The notes beneath the pieces are model-generated. The model saw only the letters and a program-made list of their open reading frames with translations. It was not told where the DNA came from and did no database searches. This document shows, piece after piece, positions 25,027 to 38,900 of a stretch of 64,000 nt of DNA. Positions within the stretch are counted from its first letter, which is position 1; every line of letters starts with the position of its first letter. Source of the DNA: Tetrahymena elliotti 4EA (Eukaryota; Ciliophora; Oligohymenophorea; Hymenostomatida; Tetrahymenidae); contig JH720305.1 in assembly GCA_000231825.2 (NCBI GenBank), forward strand, positions 570,748 to 634,747. Direction: 5' to 3'. The translations under genes and the position numbers were made by a program.

Positions 25027-27457
25027 ATGGAAACTGAATCTGCTCCTATTATTCCTACAACAACTTCAATTTCACTTATTGATTGTAAAAAGGCATTCAA
25101 TGAGTTAAATTTGAAAGAAAAGTTATATGCTTATTACTTTTCTAAAGCTTCCTGGGTTGGATCTAAAATTTGCTTCTTCTAAAGATCTTATGAATCACCT
25201 GCCTTATTTTATCTTTTCCAAAAAATATTTTTGAATGAATCTCCTGAACAAGTCAAAGAAAAGCTCTTGCAAAACGGTTTTAGTCAAGAATAAGTTTAAC
25301 AAATATTTGTTTACATAGGCACTTTCTTTGAAAACTGTGGAAACTTCAAAAGTTTTGGTGATTGCAAGTTTATCCCTGAAATATCTAAAGAAAAATTCTT
25401 AGAATTCATTAAACTCACTAAAGCCTATTCCATCTATTAGCCTCAATTCGACTTCGTATGGGAAAACACAAACTATGAATTGTATGCCTATCACAATCCC
25501 TATTAGATTATTGAATTCACTAACAACCAAGGTAATTTGATTAAAGATTAAATTTATAAAATAAATGTTACATAATATTAAAAGGTCATACATCATACTA
25601 TAGCTCAAACGTGACTTAACAAAATGCTGAATAAATTAGCAAATTTATGGAATAAAAGGAAATAAATTTGTCTCCCTTAAATACAAGATTACTTAAGCAC
25701 AGTGATACTGAATATGAAATTTTAGTAGCTTCTATTTCTAAAGAGCTTGAGCCATAAAAGGAATATAAGTTTGAAGGTTTGAAGATTAAAGTCACTTATG
25801 GAGATTTTAAACCATTCCTTGCTTCTTTGAATGGATATCTTGAAAAATGTATCAAGCATGCTGAGAATGATCATTAAGTAGAAATGATTAAATCTTATTT
25901 GAAGCATTTCGAATCTGGTTCTATTGAAGAGCACAAAAATTCATAGAGACATTGGATCAAAGACAAGGGTCCTGTTATTGAAACTAATATAGGTAACTAC
26001 TTTAAAATACAAAATATTGTTAGTAAATGTTTTGATATATTTATTAATTTCAAATTAGGTTTTATTGAGAGCTACTTAGATCCTTTAAAGGTTAGAGCAG
26101 AATTCGAAGGTTTTGTTTCAATAGTTAATAAAGAAGAATCAAAGAAATTAGAAGAATTAGTTTCAAAAGCAGAAGGAATTATTTCTCATTTGCCTTGGCC
26201 CAAGGAATTCGAAGTTAGCAAATTTACTAAACCAGATTTTACTTCATTAGATGTTTTAACATTTGCAAGCTCAGGAATTCCTATTGGTATTAATATTCCA
26301 AATTATGATGATATTAGATAGACTGAAGGATTCAAGAATGTTAATTTAGGAAATGTATATTCTACTCCTAAAAAAGAAAGTGTTTTATTTGCTAGTGATG
26401 CTGCTGCTGATTTATACTGCAAATACTTCAAGGATTCCTTGTTTATTATTGTTGCTCTTCATGAATTACTAGGTAAAATAAATCTTTCATTTGTTTTTTA
26501 ATTAAATTGTTTTTAATATAAAGGACATGGTACTGGTAAATTGTTCCAAAAGAATGAAGATGATACTCTCAATTTTGATTAAGAGAAATTATTACATCCT
26601 ATTCTTAATACAAAGATTGAAACTTTTTATGATAAGAATGAGACTTGGCATTCAAAGTTTGGAGATATATCCTCAAGCTATGAAGAATGTAGAGCTGATT
26701 CAGTTGCTATTTATTTAAGTTGCTTCTAAGAAAGTTTAGACATTTTGATACCTGAATACACTAAGGAAGAGTAAAGTGATTTAGTTTATGTTGCTTGGTA
26801 TGAAATTGTTGTTAGCTCAATTAAAGGCTTAGAATACTATAATCCCGAATTAAAAAAATGGGGACAAGCACATACTGCAGCAGCATATGCAATCACTAAA
26901 GTAAATGAATGAGTTTAGAGTTATATCTTAAATAATTTATTTTAAATATTATTAAAGGTATTAATAGAAGCTGGTCAAGGTTTGGTTACAATCTAAAAAA
27001 CTCAAAAAGATGGAAAGCCTTACATTTATATTCATCTTGATAAAAGCAAGATTTGGACTGTCGGAAAAGAAGCCATGAGAAAATTCTTGATTGTAAAAAA
27101 ATTATTATTTTTTTATTTTAATTTTAAAAATGTATAAAAATATAGGGTTTGTAAGTTTACAAAAGTACTGGTGATGCAGTAAGAGGAACTGAATTCTTTA
27201 ATAGATATTTAGCAGTTGATGATGAAATGTTAGAATATAGAAAAATTGCATTAGATAATAAGAGACCTCGTAAAATTAGTTTGTAAAGTAATGTAAAACT
27301 TGTTGGATAAGAAGAAAATGTTGAATTAGTCGAATTTGAAAGCAATTTTGAAGGATTAATCAAATCTTTTACCTACCATTATGAAGGATAAGTAGACGAT
27401 GTTTACTCTGAATGGTTTAAATACCATAACTAATTCCGTAATAAACCCACAAATTGA
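25027..27457 (+). CDS. DPP3: Dipeptidyl peptidase III (M49 metallopeptidase)
   Basis: Cytosolic zinc exopeptidase that removes dipeptides from the N-terminus of short peptides. The zinc motif HELLGH (near 26458-26530) is followed by GTGKL. The second zinc motif EECRAD lies near 26683. N-terminal family landmarks include [40 protein letters not shown] and FIPEISKEK. Later come [48 protein letters not shown] and a C-terminal [18 protein letters not shown]. Introns include 25532-25584, one near 25992-26058, one inside the HELLGH coding sequence (near 26473-26522), and two near 26905-26957 and 27094-27147. The length of about 700 residues is normal for the family, and all catalytic residues I can check are present. 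There is no signal peptide, as expected. Confidence 0.97.
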
Positions 27458-27988
27458 AAAATCATATCAAATATTTTTTTGTTAGTCTAATGTTAAAATC
27501 TGTATTTTAATTTAAGCTTTAGAAATAATTATATATTCTATCGATATTTGTCTATCTGATTTATCATTAATTATTTTATTTTAATTCATATCATACACTA
27601 GAAAATAAATAAAAATTGTTGAATTCATTTTTAATCAAGAAAATATTTTGTTAAATTTTTATAAAAACATTTAGAGAAGAGATATAAAAATTAGAGAGTT
27701 ATGTTTATAATTAATTATACACTTAATGTAACAAATTTTATAAATATACAAATCATTAAGATATATTTAGTCAAATAATTATTTTACAAAAACATTTTTG
27801 TGAATTTTTGTAAGGTTGTTGGAAAAAATAGCTAATTAGCACTTTTTTAATTTTGAATTATCTTTAATAAAGTAAAGATAAATATATTTTATTTCATTTT
27901 TAATATTTATTTTAAAATTAATTAATTATTTATTATAGTAAATTATTTTATCAAAAATTAATCTTTTAAGTAGTTTAATTAAAAGTTC
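27458..27988. other. Intergenic region between convergent genes
   Basis: About 0.5 kb between the 3' ends of DPP3 (+) and the six-exon Q/N-rich gene (-). Pure A/T-rich sequence with nothing recognisable; it presumably holds both 3' untranslated regions. Confidence 0.6.
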
Positions 27989-30347
27989 TCAAAGTTCGAT
28001 TTTTTTAAGCCACTCTTTGCATTTTTACTGAAATTCAACAAATTAAAAGTGTAATTCTTCTACATCTTAATTATTTATTTCTTAAGGAACTTGTGGCATT
28101 TATTAGTTCATGTATGGAACGACTGTTTACTAATCTGATTTTATTTAATTTTATTTATTATATTATCCATTGCTAGCTGATTTACTATTTAAAGTGGGAT
28201 CTATTAGATCATTCATTTTTTTATCATTTTTACTAACTTTCTAATTGCAAGGATCAGTTTTACCTAGCATTTAAATGTTTTGGTCAAATTTTGAGAATAC
28301 ATTTTATGGCATAGGACTTTTATTTCTTGGAGCAGCAGTAGTTCCCATCATATTTCCAGTCGATGGATCACATACTTAAATACAATTTAATTATTTTTTA
28401 ATTGTTTATTGATAATCGGGAAATTAATTTTCATCAGATATTTTAGTTATATTGTTTGTATTTAAGTTAGAGACTGTTGTTGAGTTTTTAGATTACTTGC
28501 TTTCAGAGTGTATGAGATTATTTTCAGCTATTTATTTTACTTAGTTTGTTGCATGAGAAGAATGAGCAGCACTTCTTCTTTAATTACGGGAATATTTAGT
28601 AGTCTAATTATTCTTTAAGTAATTCTGTAATGCATATATTCTTGTTTATCTATCATCTTAAGAATTTGAAATTTATTCAAAGTTCTTACTATTATTGTTA
28701 GTTTGTTTATTATTTATTCCATCTTTATTTGTCATTTAAGTATTTATTCTATCATCACTCTATATTATAAACAAAACATTAACACCCATCAATTTATTAA
28801 AAATAAATCATTTTTCTCAAACAACCATTTTTAGCAATTAAAAACAATCTCTTTTATTAAAGAGCAAAATTTTCAAAAGAAAAAAATAAAATGAAACCAA
28901 TTTAAAATTTAATAAAAAAAAAATGTTTTTTTAGAAAGCTAAACATTATCTGAAATAAGTTAAAAAACTTAAATATGTGAGAAATTGAATTAAAGTTTTT
29001 ATAAATTACAATATTTGTATCGATTCTGCAAACCTATTCTGTTGGTAAACAAGAGGAGTCCATATTTTCAAGATTAAAGTCATATAGTTAATTATCGTTA
29101 GCTATTTCTTTAGAGTGCTTGTTAGATAATTTGAAAGAGTGATTCATATCATTACAATTTCCAATCTAAACAGATATGTTGTTTATACTGTTCCTAATAA
29201 TAACTGGGTTTGAGGGATTATTTGGATTTATATGATTTCCATAAGAGCTGGGTGTGATCACACTTAGTGGAGTATTAGACTAGAATACAGAATTTTTAAA
29301 ATAAGCATCTCCTATATTATTTGGGCTAATTTATGGTGGAGCATTATGGCGATTATACATTTATGAATTATTGATTATTCTTTAATTATTTTGATTGGAA
29401 TTTTCTTTCCTTTGTTGAGATTTTCTACTTGCAGGCGTTTAGTCCATAAAGTTGAAATTCGTATTTATATTACTTGGGTTGTTCATATATTCAAACTCTT
29501 CAATTACTGGAGGTTCATCGTGTCTTGTTGCTTATCTTGATCCAATACTTTATCTCAGCATCCTTATTTTTCTCTTTTAACTTTAATTATTTTAACCTTG
29601 TTAAGGCTGTTATTGCATATGAATCTGTTGTAATTCTTAAGATCTTCCTAGATTTAACGGCATCTATGGAGACATCTTAAACTAATCTAATATACTAAAT
29701 TAGCTACCATCTAAACAATTTAAACATACTTTAATTTAATAAAATTAATTTTTAAATTTACCATAATTATTTGTATTATTTATGGATGGTCTGCAGCTAG
29801 ATTGAGCTCTTTTTTAACCAATTTTACATTCTTAAGGTCCATTAACTTTCGGAGAAATAAACTTATAATTATTAATAAGGAATTAATTATTTTTTAAGCC
29901 ATTAGGGAATATTAAAATACAATACTCTATTAAGTGGTGAGATGTTATTGCTTCTGTTATTTGATCTATTTTTTGTTGACTGCTATATATAATATATCTT
30001 ATTATTGAAAGATATCAAGTATCATATTTAATGTTTACATTATAAGGATTATTAAAAAATTATGTGCTTAAATTGACACCAGATTATGGACTCAAATCTT
30101 TGAAAGATGGCTTCTTTTATTGCTAGTAATTAAATGCTGCTTTGGCTTGATTATCCTATGCAGTTTACTTTAAATTGGTAGCTTTATTTCATATTTAAAT
30201 AAGTGATTAGCTCAATTTTATTTGATAATTTATGATTGAAGATAAATGAATAAATCATAACTGAGTAAATTAATCAATCAACAAATAAATACCCTATTTA
30301 GCATTTTTGTAAAAAGACTCCCTCAATTAGCTGTTTTTAGTACTCAT
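27989..30347 (-). CDS. Q/N/S-rich hypothetical protein, six exons
   Basis: Model: join(27989..28759, 29010..29710, 29762..29861, 29926..29982, 30039..30181, 30293..30347), 608 residues. It starts MSTKNSQLRESFYKNAKQ. All five introns have GT-AG ends and all junction phases agree. The protein is low in complexity: Asn, Gln, Ser and Pro dominate, with short ordered-looking pieces (FISPKVNGPQECKIGQKRAQ, HDEPPVIEEFEYMNNPSN, VCDPSTGNMMGTTAAPRNKS). The last 25 residues (EELHFQFVEFQQKCKEWLKK) could form a helix. There are no membrane segments or signal peptide and no family that I recognise. The 250-base intron 28760-29009 is the least certain. If it is not spliced, this becomes two genes, the downstream one starting at ATG 28735. 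Confidence 0.68.
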
Positions 30348-31807
30348 GTATGAATTGCAAATAAGAATAAATAATAATGTTGTTTTGGATCAAGGTAAAT
30401 TAGCTGTTTTTAACGTATATATTATAAGAATACTAAATCTTCACTTTTATGGTGCTATATAAATACTTAATTATTTTAGTAATGTTCTAACAACCAACCT
30501 TTCTATTATTATTAATTTATTCTTTCTTTTACTTTGTTTGCTTTTTTATTGTAGATAGAAAATTAACAACAACATCAATATCCAAATAGATATAACAACT
30601 ATTCATTCATTTATTCATAAATAATACTTTACCTATCCTATCTAACTTGTCCTAAATATAACAATTTAGATTCATAAAAAGTGAATATTATATCGCATGT
30701 GTATAAATACATTATTTTTTGATATTCCATTCATTCGTCAAACTATTCCCTAAACCATCCAAAAATTATTCTAAAAAAAACTTGAAAAAATAATGTAGCA
30801 AAGCATAACTATGAAAAATTCTATTGTCAAATTTTTTTAGCAAAATTAAATTCATTCCCTGTCTAAACAATAGATTTAATTAGATTGGTGTCTATGATTG
30901 GGCACAAATAACCATTTTTAAGATGATACATAACTAAAATAAATTATTAGATTTAAAATTAGAAATCTATGCATGACTTCTGTCCTTTATTTCAAAAAAT
31001 AAATATTACTTACCAAAGTTAAGAAACATAAAAGTAAATTTTTTTATTAGAAAAATTATAAAATCCAAATTTATTGCAGACTTTCCTTTATTTATTTGTA
31101 TAAGAAATTTCATTCAATATAATATCAAAAACTTAAAAATTCAGCTAATTTAATTTAACATATGACAATAATTAGAGCTATCATATTTCAATTATTTTAA
31201 AAATCTAGTCTTTATATTTCAAATAATAGTATTAATTTTAATTTGCTTTCAAGATATAATTTATTTGGAATTAAAACTAGATTCAATTATTTCCTTTTTT
31301 CACATTTTAAAAAACTAATTAAATCAATTTTTTAATCATTAAGCTTGAGTCATCCACCTTAAATTATATTTTTATTTTAATTTCATTTTATAAGCAAAAT
31401 TAGAAGTTATTAAGTTGATTAAAATACATTTTTATGTTCATTGAAAATAATATGAATTAAAGTTTCTCCTTATAAAGTTATGAAAAACATTAATCACAAT
31501 TTTAAATTATTTAGGATGTAAATAGTTTATAAAGTAATAGAAAAAATGATATTAGATATGCCTTTTTGAGACATATTTAAACATAAATCTGTATTTCATA
31601 AAAATATCCTTTATGAAATGTATATTTTAAATTAACTATGATTCTAAAATCCCTTCTATTAAACATGTTTTTTAGATAAAATCTAAAATAAATAAGATAA
31701 AAAAATATAAATAGTATTAACCATCTCAAACAAATACATATTATAATAGTAAAATCATATTAGCAATTTTTTATGATTTCTGATTTATTTTAAATTTCTA
31801 TTTAAGG
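30348..31807. other. A+T-rich intergenic spacer
   Basis: About 1.5 kb between two minus-strand genes, containing the promoter of the six-exon gene. There are short ATTC and TTCATTCA simple repeats near 30600-30620 and 30728-30736. No gene seen. Confidence 0.6.
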
Positions 31808-32416
31808 TCAATCATTTTTTAACTATTATCTAGTCTTTGAATAATTATCTTTAGTCATTTGAAAAACTCTAACGTCATGCCAAACATTTTCAAGTTAAAA
31901 ACTATTTTTTTCTGATTCCTGTTCTGTAAATTCTAGTCTTATTGCCACATTAGCACTCTTTATATTAGATGCAATACATTTGATAAATAATCTTTCTAGT
32001 TTCAAATCTTAGAACCCATAATCAATTACACTCTTTACACAATTAGTAATTATTCCTTTACCAGATTTATCTTCATCTAACCAATAACCAATATCTGCTT
32101 CTTTATTCTATAATCTTAAAATGAGGCCAACAAAACCGATAATTTAATCTTATTCCCAAATAAAATATGTAATTTTTTCAAAATTTACATGTGCTTACTA
32201 CATCAAATTTAAATATGATATAGCATCATTTAGTACTTTGAAATTGTTAGCCCAAGTTAATGTTTTACTAAAGTATTATTAATTTTTCATAATTATGAAG
32301 AAAAATCTTTCGCTATCTTAAGGTTATGTTAACCTCAATTCTAGCTCGTGTTAATTTACATTTAAAACAGATTTGAAAGGCTTTTGCTTGATCTAATTCA
32401 TAATGTTTTCCTCCAT
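31808..32416 (-). CDS. GNAT-family N-acetyltransferase, RimJ/RimL type
   Basis: Single-exon gene, 202 residues, starting MEENIMNQIKQKPF. It reads as a Gcn5-related acetyltransferase, which transfers acetyl from acetyl-CoA to an amine. Visible landmarks: ELRLTQPQDSERFFFI (first strand and helix of RimJ/RimL proteins), IIGFVGLILRLQNKEADIGY (central strands), WLDEDKSGKGIITNCVKS (the R/Q-x-x-G-x-G/A acetyl-CoA loop, here KSGKG), and LERLFIKCIASNIKSANVA, equal to the usual ...N..S..V motif. The common Asn-x-x-S-x-x-x-x-x-x-x-G-F ending has EFTEQ in place of GF. The substrate cannot be told from sequence. Its intronless state and bacterial-like fold leave lateral acquisition possible, but base composition matches the neighbours. 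Confidence 0.88.
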
Positions 32417-32971
32417 TTTTGTTGTTGTTTGTAGTTATGTTTTCTTTTTTGATTTTGTTGATTTTAATGTAATCAACTGTTTTTAACACAATTATTTATT
32501 ATAATTTAAATAATTTTCTATCTTTGTAGAAGTTAATTATTTATTCAAATAATATTCACCACATAAAACCTCTAGATATTTAATGTATAATATTCATATT
32601 CTTTTATTTAAAATAATTGATATATAAAAGATTTATCATAGTAATCATATTGATATCGTCTATTAAAATCTTAAATTATTAAATCTAAATTATTACCCAA
32701 ATAAACTTTTTGATTTCCAATAGATTTTGATATATTTACTTTAAATCTTCATTGATTAAACTATATTTCTATTCCATTATTCATAACTAATTAAAAAATA
32801 ATTTATTGCATTAATAATAAATACAAAAAAAAATTAATATTGATATTATTATTGAAAAATTTGATTTCCATTTGTTTACAATTATAGTCTATTTGATGTT
32901 TTACTTTTACTTATCTTTCCTCATTATGAAATTTTTATAAATATAATTGACATGCATACAAATATTCATAC
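32417..32971. other. A+T-rich intergenic spacer
   Basis: About 0.55 kb between the start of the acetyltransferase gene and the 3' end of the first cysteine-rich membrane protein gene. There is a TTG-rich stretch near 32420-32460; nothing else recognisable. Confidence 0.55.
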
Positions 32972-35900
32972 TCATTTCCAATGCATATTGGAGGGATCAA
33001 AAAGTTGAGATTTTCTCCTTTTCATGTAATCATCTTTTTGTTAAATGTAGAATTTAGAGGCTCTTCTATTGTTTAAATAGGTTAAATGGTTTCTTTTATT
33101 TCTTACAAACTAATTATTTTATTCATTCTAATTTTCTTAGTTTTCATTTACTTACAAAGATCTGTTTGTATTTTCACCATTCATAATGTCTAGGTTCATA
33201 GATTGGCCAGGTGAAAAAAGTAAAGAATTAATGAAATTTTGGACATTAGGATTATTTATAAACTGTCTAGAACTGATAGGAATTATTTCTACCATACTAT
33301 TTCTTGAACCTAATTTTAAAGTAACTCTACCTTTATTTTTTTTCTCAGTTTAATCATTATCATAACTCTCATCACTACTATCACTACTACTACTACTAAT
33401 ACTATTACTGCTGCTACTATTTTTGTGATTATTTTTCTCTTTTTTTTCATTATTTTTACTTTTATTGAAATCATCTTCATTTTCTAAATCTAAGATTATG
33501 GAACAGTTTCTTTTTTCTAATTTAGGATTTAAAACATCTTAGTTTGTAGGGGTCTTAACAAATTTTTGATCAGGAGTTTCTTTTATTGATTCTTCGTTAT
33601 TATGAATAGTAAGTTAAGATTTAGATCTTTCATTAATAGTATTTTACGATCTTGATTTGTAATAGTTTAAAGTAACTAGTTATTCTAAATTATCATGATT
33701 AAATTCATTTATGTTATTTTAGTTGTTCACTTATATTTCTCTATTACTTGATAATCTTAGTTACTATTGATTTTAACTAGTAAATATAGATTCTGTAGAT
33801 TTAAAGTTCGAATTATATCGATCTTTGTCAAACATTCTCTCTCTAGATTCTAAAATATTTTAATCTTGATGAATTGTATTCATTGTAAGTTCTTAGCCAG
33901 AATTAAATAATTAAGGACTTTAAAAGTTAGAAACTCTTCTTAAACGCATTCCTGTACTCTATTATCTAAGTTGAGTCCTCACATTTTTTTGATTTTCATT
34001 TTTATTATTATAATTATCATCAAATCCTACAATAGAAGGATTTTATTGAAGTTTTTCAATATTATTTGCATTGTTCTTTTAATCTGAAGATTGCATTTTA
34101 ATGCTATCTTAGCTAGAAATAGGATGAACTTTCTTTTTATTTAGCTTTAGCTTTAACTTTGCAAATATTTATTTTATCCTTTTATTTTATTTTAAAAATT
34201 AATCCATAAATTTGTTTAAAAAATTTTTTTTACTTAAGAATTAAATGATAGCTTTTTATGACTCTTCCAATTTCTAAAATAGTGCTAAGGAAATTCACAA
34301 AAAATATCAATAGGAAAAATGTTAAGATTGGGATACTTTAAAGTTCTCTTTCTTCTTCAAGAGAGTCATCATAGGATTTTAAATGAGCAATAGAAATTTC
34401 TGCACTAATTAAAAATAATTCTTAGGCTATATCTGTAAAGTTATCAATCTTATGCTTGAAAGGTCGATTAAAAGCCATGAAGACAATTAACATTAAAGAT
34501 GGTGCACATAACAGAGCACATTATAAAACAGAGTTAAAATTGAAGCAAACTATTAACAAGGCAAATAAAAGCTTTCTAAAAAGGAGAAAGCAGTTGTAAC
34601 TCATTGAAAAATATGTTCCTTCTTTCATATCTTCATAAAAGAATCCTAGAGTTGAATGATAATATTCTTCTTTCATTTTAGGGAATATTTTTCTCATATA
34701 TAAAAAGCAAGCTAAAGGTAGAGGTATTAATATTAGTAGGCAGATTACTGTAACTATATAATTAAAGATATATGGAGCAGTTCTGATTTCCATATTAGTG
34801 AATTGAAGGAATATTGACATAGTAACTGATGTATAAATAGACATTATAATTTCAGTATAAAATTTAAACACAAAGAAATGCTTAATTTTATGAGAATATT
34901 TTTCACTCTTTCTAAAAATAAATTTTAAAAGCTGATGAGTAAGAACTGTGATAATCACAATGACTATTTCATATCCTTTATTGATAAAATATTTACTTTT
35001 CATGTCATTCTATTTAAGATAATATATTACCTGAATTAATCAAAAATGTTGCTTTCATATCGTTTTCTGTAAATGATTCATATGAACTTTATTCTTCTTC
35101 TCCATTAAAAATATGAGTAAAAGGATTGAGTAGTGAAAACTCAAATTCCTTAAATGTTTCAAGGAAAAGCTAAGTCTAATAAGGATATCTTTGAAAAATA
35201 AAAAAATTCTTAATTAATTATTATTAAAGTAAATAAATTTACTTTATATCTATAAAGATATGGAGATATATCAATTATGAAATGTCTACTACTTTTGTCA
35301 CATAGTTTATACTTCCCAATATTGACTTTTAAATTAATGGAAAAATTAATAAATTAATATTTATCTTATATATTGTAAATTCTATTTGAATAAATTAATC
35401 TACAATTCCAAATCTTATTTTTTAGTTAAATATTTAATTTGTCTCCATTAAATATTTTATGGGTAAATATTTTAAAGATAAAAAAGAATTTACCATAGGT
35501 ATAAGAGTGATTACTATACTTTTTGAAACGACTTTAGATGTTTATGAAATCCCTTAAGTAACTTGCTAGGTTTTTTAAGAAGGAACATATGAAGTCTCAA
35601 GTTGAATAGTTTAACTTGGCTAACTAACTATTGTATAAGGCATATTTTAGGGATGATTTGCAAATTCAAGATTATTACTAGATAAACAATGTATGATTAC
35701 TTATTATGTAGAAGAAACTTGTATAAGAAAGTTAATTGAAACAATAAGTAAATTCGAATCATTTGTACTAGGGCTTATACTGTACATATATTAAGAGCTT
35801 TTAAACCCAATTACTTATACCTGATAAGCATTTTAATAATTTTTAACTTAAACATTTTAAACTATTCTTACTTGATTTTAGCTAAAAGGTTACAATGAAT

Positions 35901-38900
35901 AACTAAAATTTAGAGTACAAATCGATTTAATTTCTTTTGTTGAGTAAGCACATGTAAAATATTTTTCTATTTAGCAATTTGAGTTACATCCATCGCCATC
36001 TAAATTATTTCCATCATCACAAGGTAAGTCAAAGATTAAACCATCACCACATATTTCCACACATTAATCTCTCTACTATTTATATCCTTTTTGACAGTTT
36101 ATTAAGTAGCAATAATTTTACTAAATTTATTTATTATAAGAATCTATTATATTATTTGACCAACTTTAATGGCTAGAAGGGCAACTATTAGAGCAGGACT
36201 AAAAATCAACAAGGAAAGCACTGTTGTCCAGGCACTAAGAGCATTAATTTGGTTAATTACAGATTTTGCAATTAGGATCTGTGCATTACAAACAAATATT
36301 ATTTAATGGATCAAGGTAGTAACCGTTTGGACAATTTTTGATGCATTAATTTTTAAATAAAATAAGTCCAGCTTAACAGCCAGTGCAATCAGATTAGCTA
36401 GGTCCATTACATTTTGAACATTGAGGGTTACAATAACTGCATTATTAAGTTCCTTAATTCAAATAAAATCCATTTAAACATGTATTGCAATATAAAGCAT
36501 TGGTACAATAGTCACATCCAAGAGTGCATTTCTTACAAATTCTATCAATATCTCTAAAATATCCTGATTAGCATCTAATTAAACACTCTGAAGTAAATAA
36601 TTGATAATTAGTACTACATTTAGTGCATTAATTAGATTAAGGACCTGTGCAATTAGCACATCCTTAGTGGCAAGCTAAACAATTATACCCATTTACATAA
36701 TATCCTGATGAGCAAGAAGCTACGCATACTCCATCTTACATTAAAAATCCATTTAAACACTTTATACAGTTTCCAGGTCCTGTGCATTGACTACAGTCTA
36801 AATAAAAAATTAGTGTTAAATAAATCTTAGAATTTTAACAAAAAATATTTAAAACATTTAGATTAATTAGTTTGAAAATACTAAAATATTAACAAATCAG
36901 TAAAATAATATGATAAAAATTGAGAATAGAGGGTATTGATTTTTATTTTGAAATTACTTGCATCACATTTAGAGCACCACTGGTTAGAGTTAAGATAATA
37001 CCTGTTTTGGCACTATTTACATATCTTGCTAGAAATGCATTAGCTGCATACAGACAAATCACAGTATTCACACACTCCTCCTAATATAGGATCTTAAACT
37101 GCAACATAATAGTTTTATCCATAACAATCAGGTCTGCATTCATTTTGATACTTAAACAATCCAGGTTAGCAAGTTGAGTTAATACATCCAGATTTATTGT
37201 TGACCAATTCGCTGTCAGGAATGCAATTATCACAAAGACTATTGGAACAAAGAATGCAAACCCTGGAATAAAGTGAAGCAAAATATCCATCATTACATTG
37301 TTATTAGCATACAAATTATTAGCTATCAACAAATTAAACTATAATGATAAAAATATTGTTAAAATTTTACTTAGAGAAAAATGAATACCATTATAGTTTT
37401 TACTGCATGAAAGACAGTTGTCTGCTGAATCTTAGCATGAATTACATTGAGGAGAGCATTGATCACAAGTGTTAGTTGAAGTTAAATAATGTTAATTTAT
37501 GCAGCTAGTGCAATAAGTAGAAGTATCTTTACAACTTCTACAACTAGGATCACATTATTCGCAAGTATTTTATGGAGTTAGATAATATTAATTTTAGCAG
37601 CTAGTACAAAAAGTTGAATTAGTTTTACAAGTTTAACAATTAGAATCACATTTACTACAACTATTATTTTCATCTATGAAATAGCTTGTACTACATTCCA
37701 AACAAGTAGTACTATCCTAGCATTATCTGCAGTTCTAAGAACAAGGAAAACAAGTATTAGTTGTTTAATCTAAGTAAAAATAAATTGGACAATTTTAAAC
37801 GCAATCTAAATTTGAAGACATTAAATATAAGCCATCTAAACATTATGTGCAGTTTAAGCTAGAATCAACACATCTCTAACATCCTTATCTACAAGGAAAG
37901 TACTATAGTTGAATAGATTTAATAGCTAACTATTGATTTAGATCAAACATATTAGATGAGATAATCACTTCCTATTTAATAGTTTAGAAAATTAAATAAT
38001 ATTTACAAAATAACAAAATTAAATTTATTTCTAAATCTTATTTTTTATCTTAATTTCAAAATAAAAATATTTTACTAAAATTAATTTATTTTTAAGTTTA
38101 AAAAATTTATTTATGGACAATAATTTGATCATCTTACAAATATAAAAATGTCCTTTATTCCTTTTCTCATTTTCATTAATATTATTTTTCTACCATTTAG
38201 TTTATTCTTCAATTTTAATAATCCACTTTGGAACTACATTTCAAAGATTTAAAAAATGATAAGATTTTTTTTATTGTTTTTCTCATTTTCATTAATATTA
38301 TTTTTCTACCCTTTAGTTTATGTTTCAAAACTAATAAACCAGTTTTGATTAAAATTAGATTATGTTTCAAATTTGATAAGTTATTTTTTTACTGATAATT
38401 AAATCATGTAAAAATTGTATGTGAAATATTTTGTCTCTTATTTTTTGATTTTACTGCTCTAGAAATATTTAGCTTATGTTTCAATTTTAGTAGTTGATTT
38501 TGGATTGATAATAAATCATCTTAAAAAGTTATTTGACAGTGCTGACTATTTATTAATAATAAGATAATTGAAAACTAACTTTCCCATTAAATTTAATAAG
38601 AAATGCTTTGATCAGAAATAATAATTTGCTTTTAATAAGCAATCATTGTGAAAGTATTAAGATTTCCAATTATTCTGATTTATATAAGTTAATAGGGTAT
38701 TCCATTTTTGCTTTTAATGTAGAATATTTTTGATAAGAAATAAATCTAAATTAGAAACTCTTAGGATGTATATTTTATTAAATTATTACCACTGAAGGCA
38801 AATTATGCTTAAGCTAAAGCTACATGTTGAAGAAAACATCTTTTTTAGATTATCCACAATAATTCAATCCATTAATGTCACTTTAATTTATGTAAATAGG

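Noticed and set aside
29474..29680. Plus-strand frame MGCSYIQTLQ
   Set aside because: Antisense to exon 2 of the six-exon gene, whose junction phases all agree.
30015..30030. In-frame TGA between GVNLSTQFFNNPYN and an open frame, possible recoding to Trp
   Set aside because: It falls inside a GT-AG intron (29983-30038) whose removal keeps the phase and gives better protein sequence.
33370..33420. ACT/GCT-like trinucleotide repeat as a microsatellite
   Set aside because: It encodes the polySer stretch of the cytoplasmic tail of paralogue A in frame, so it is part of a coding region.
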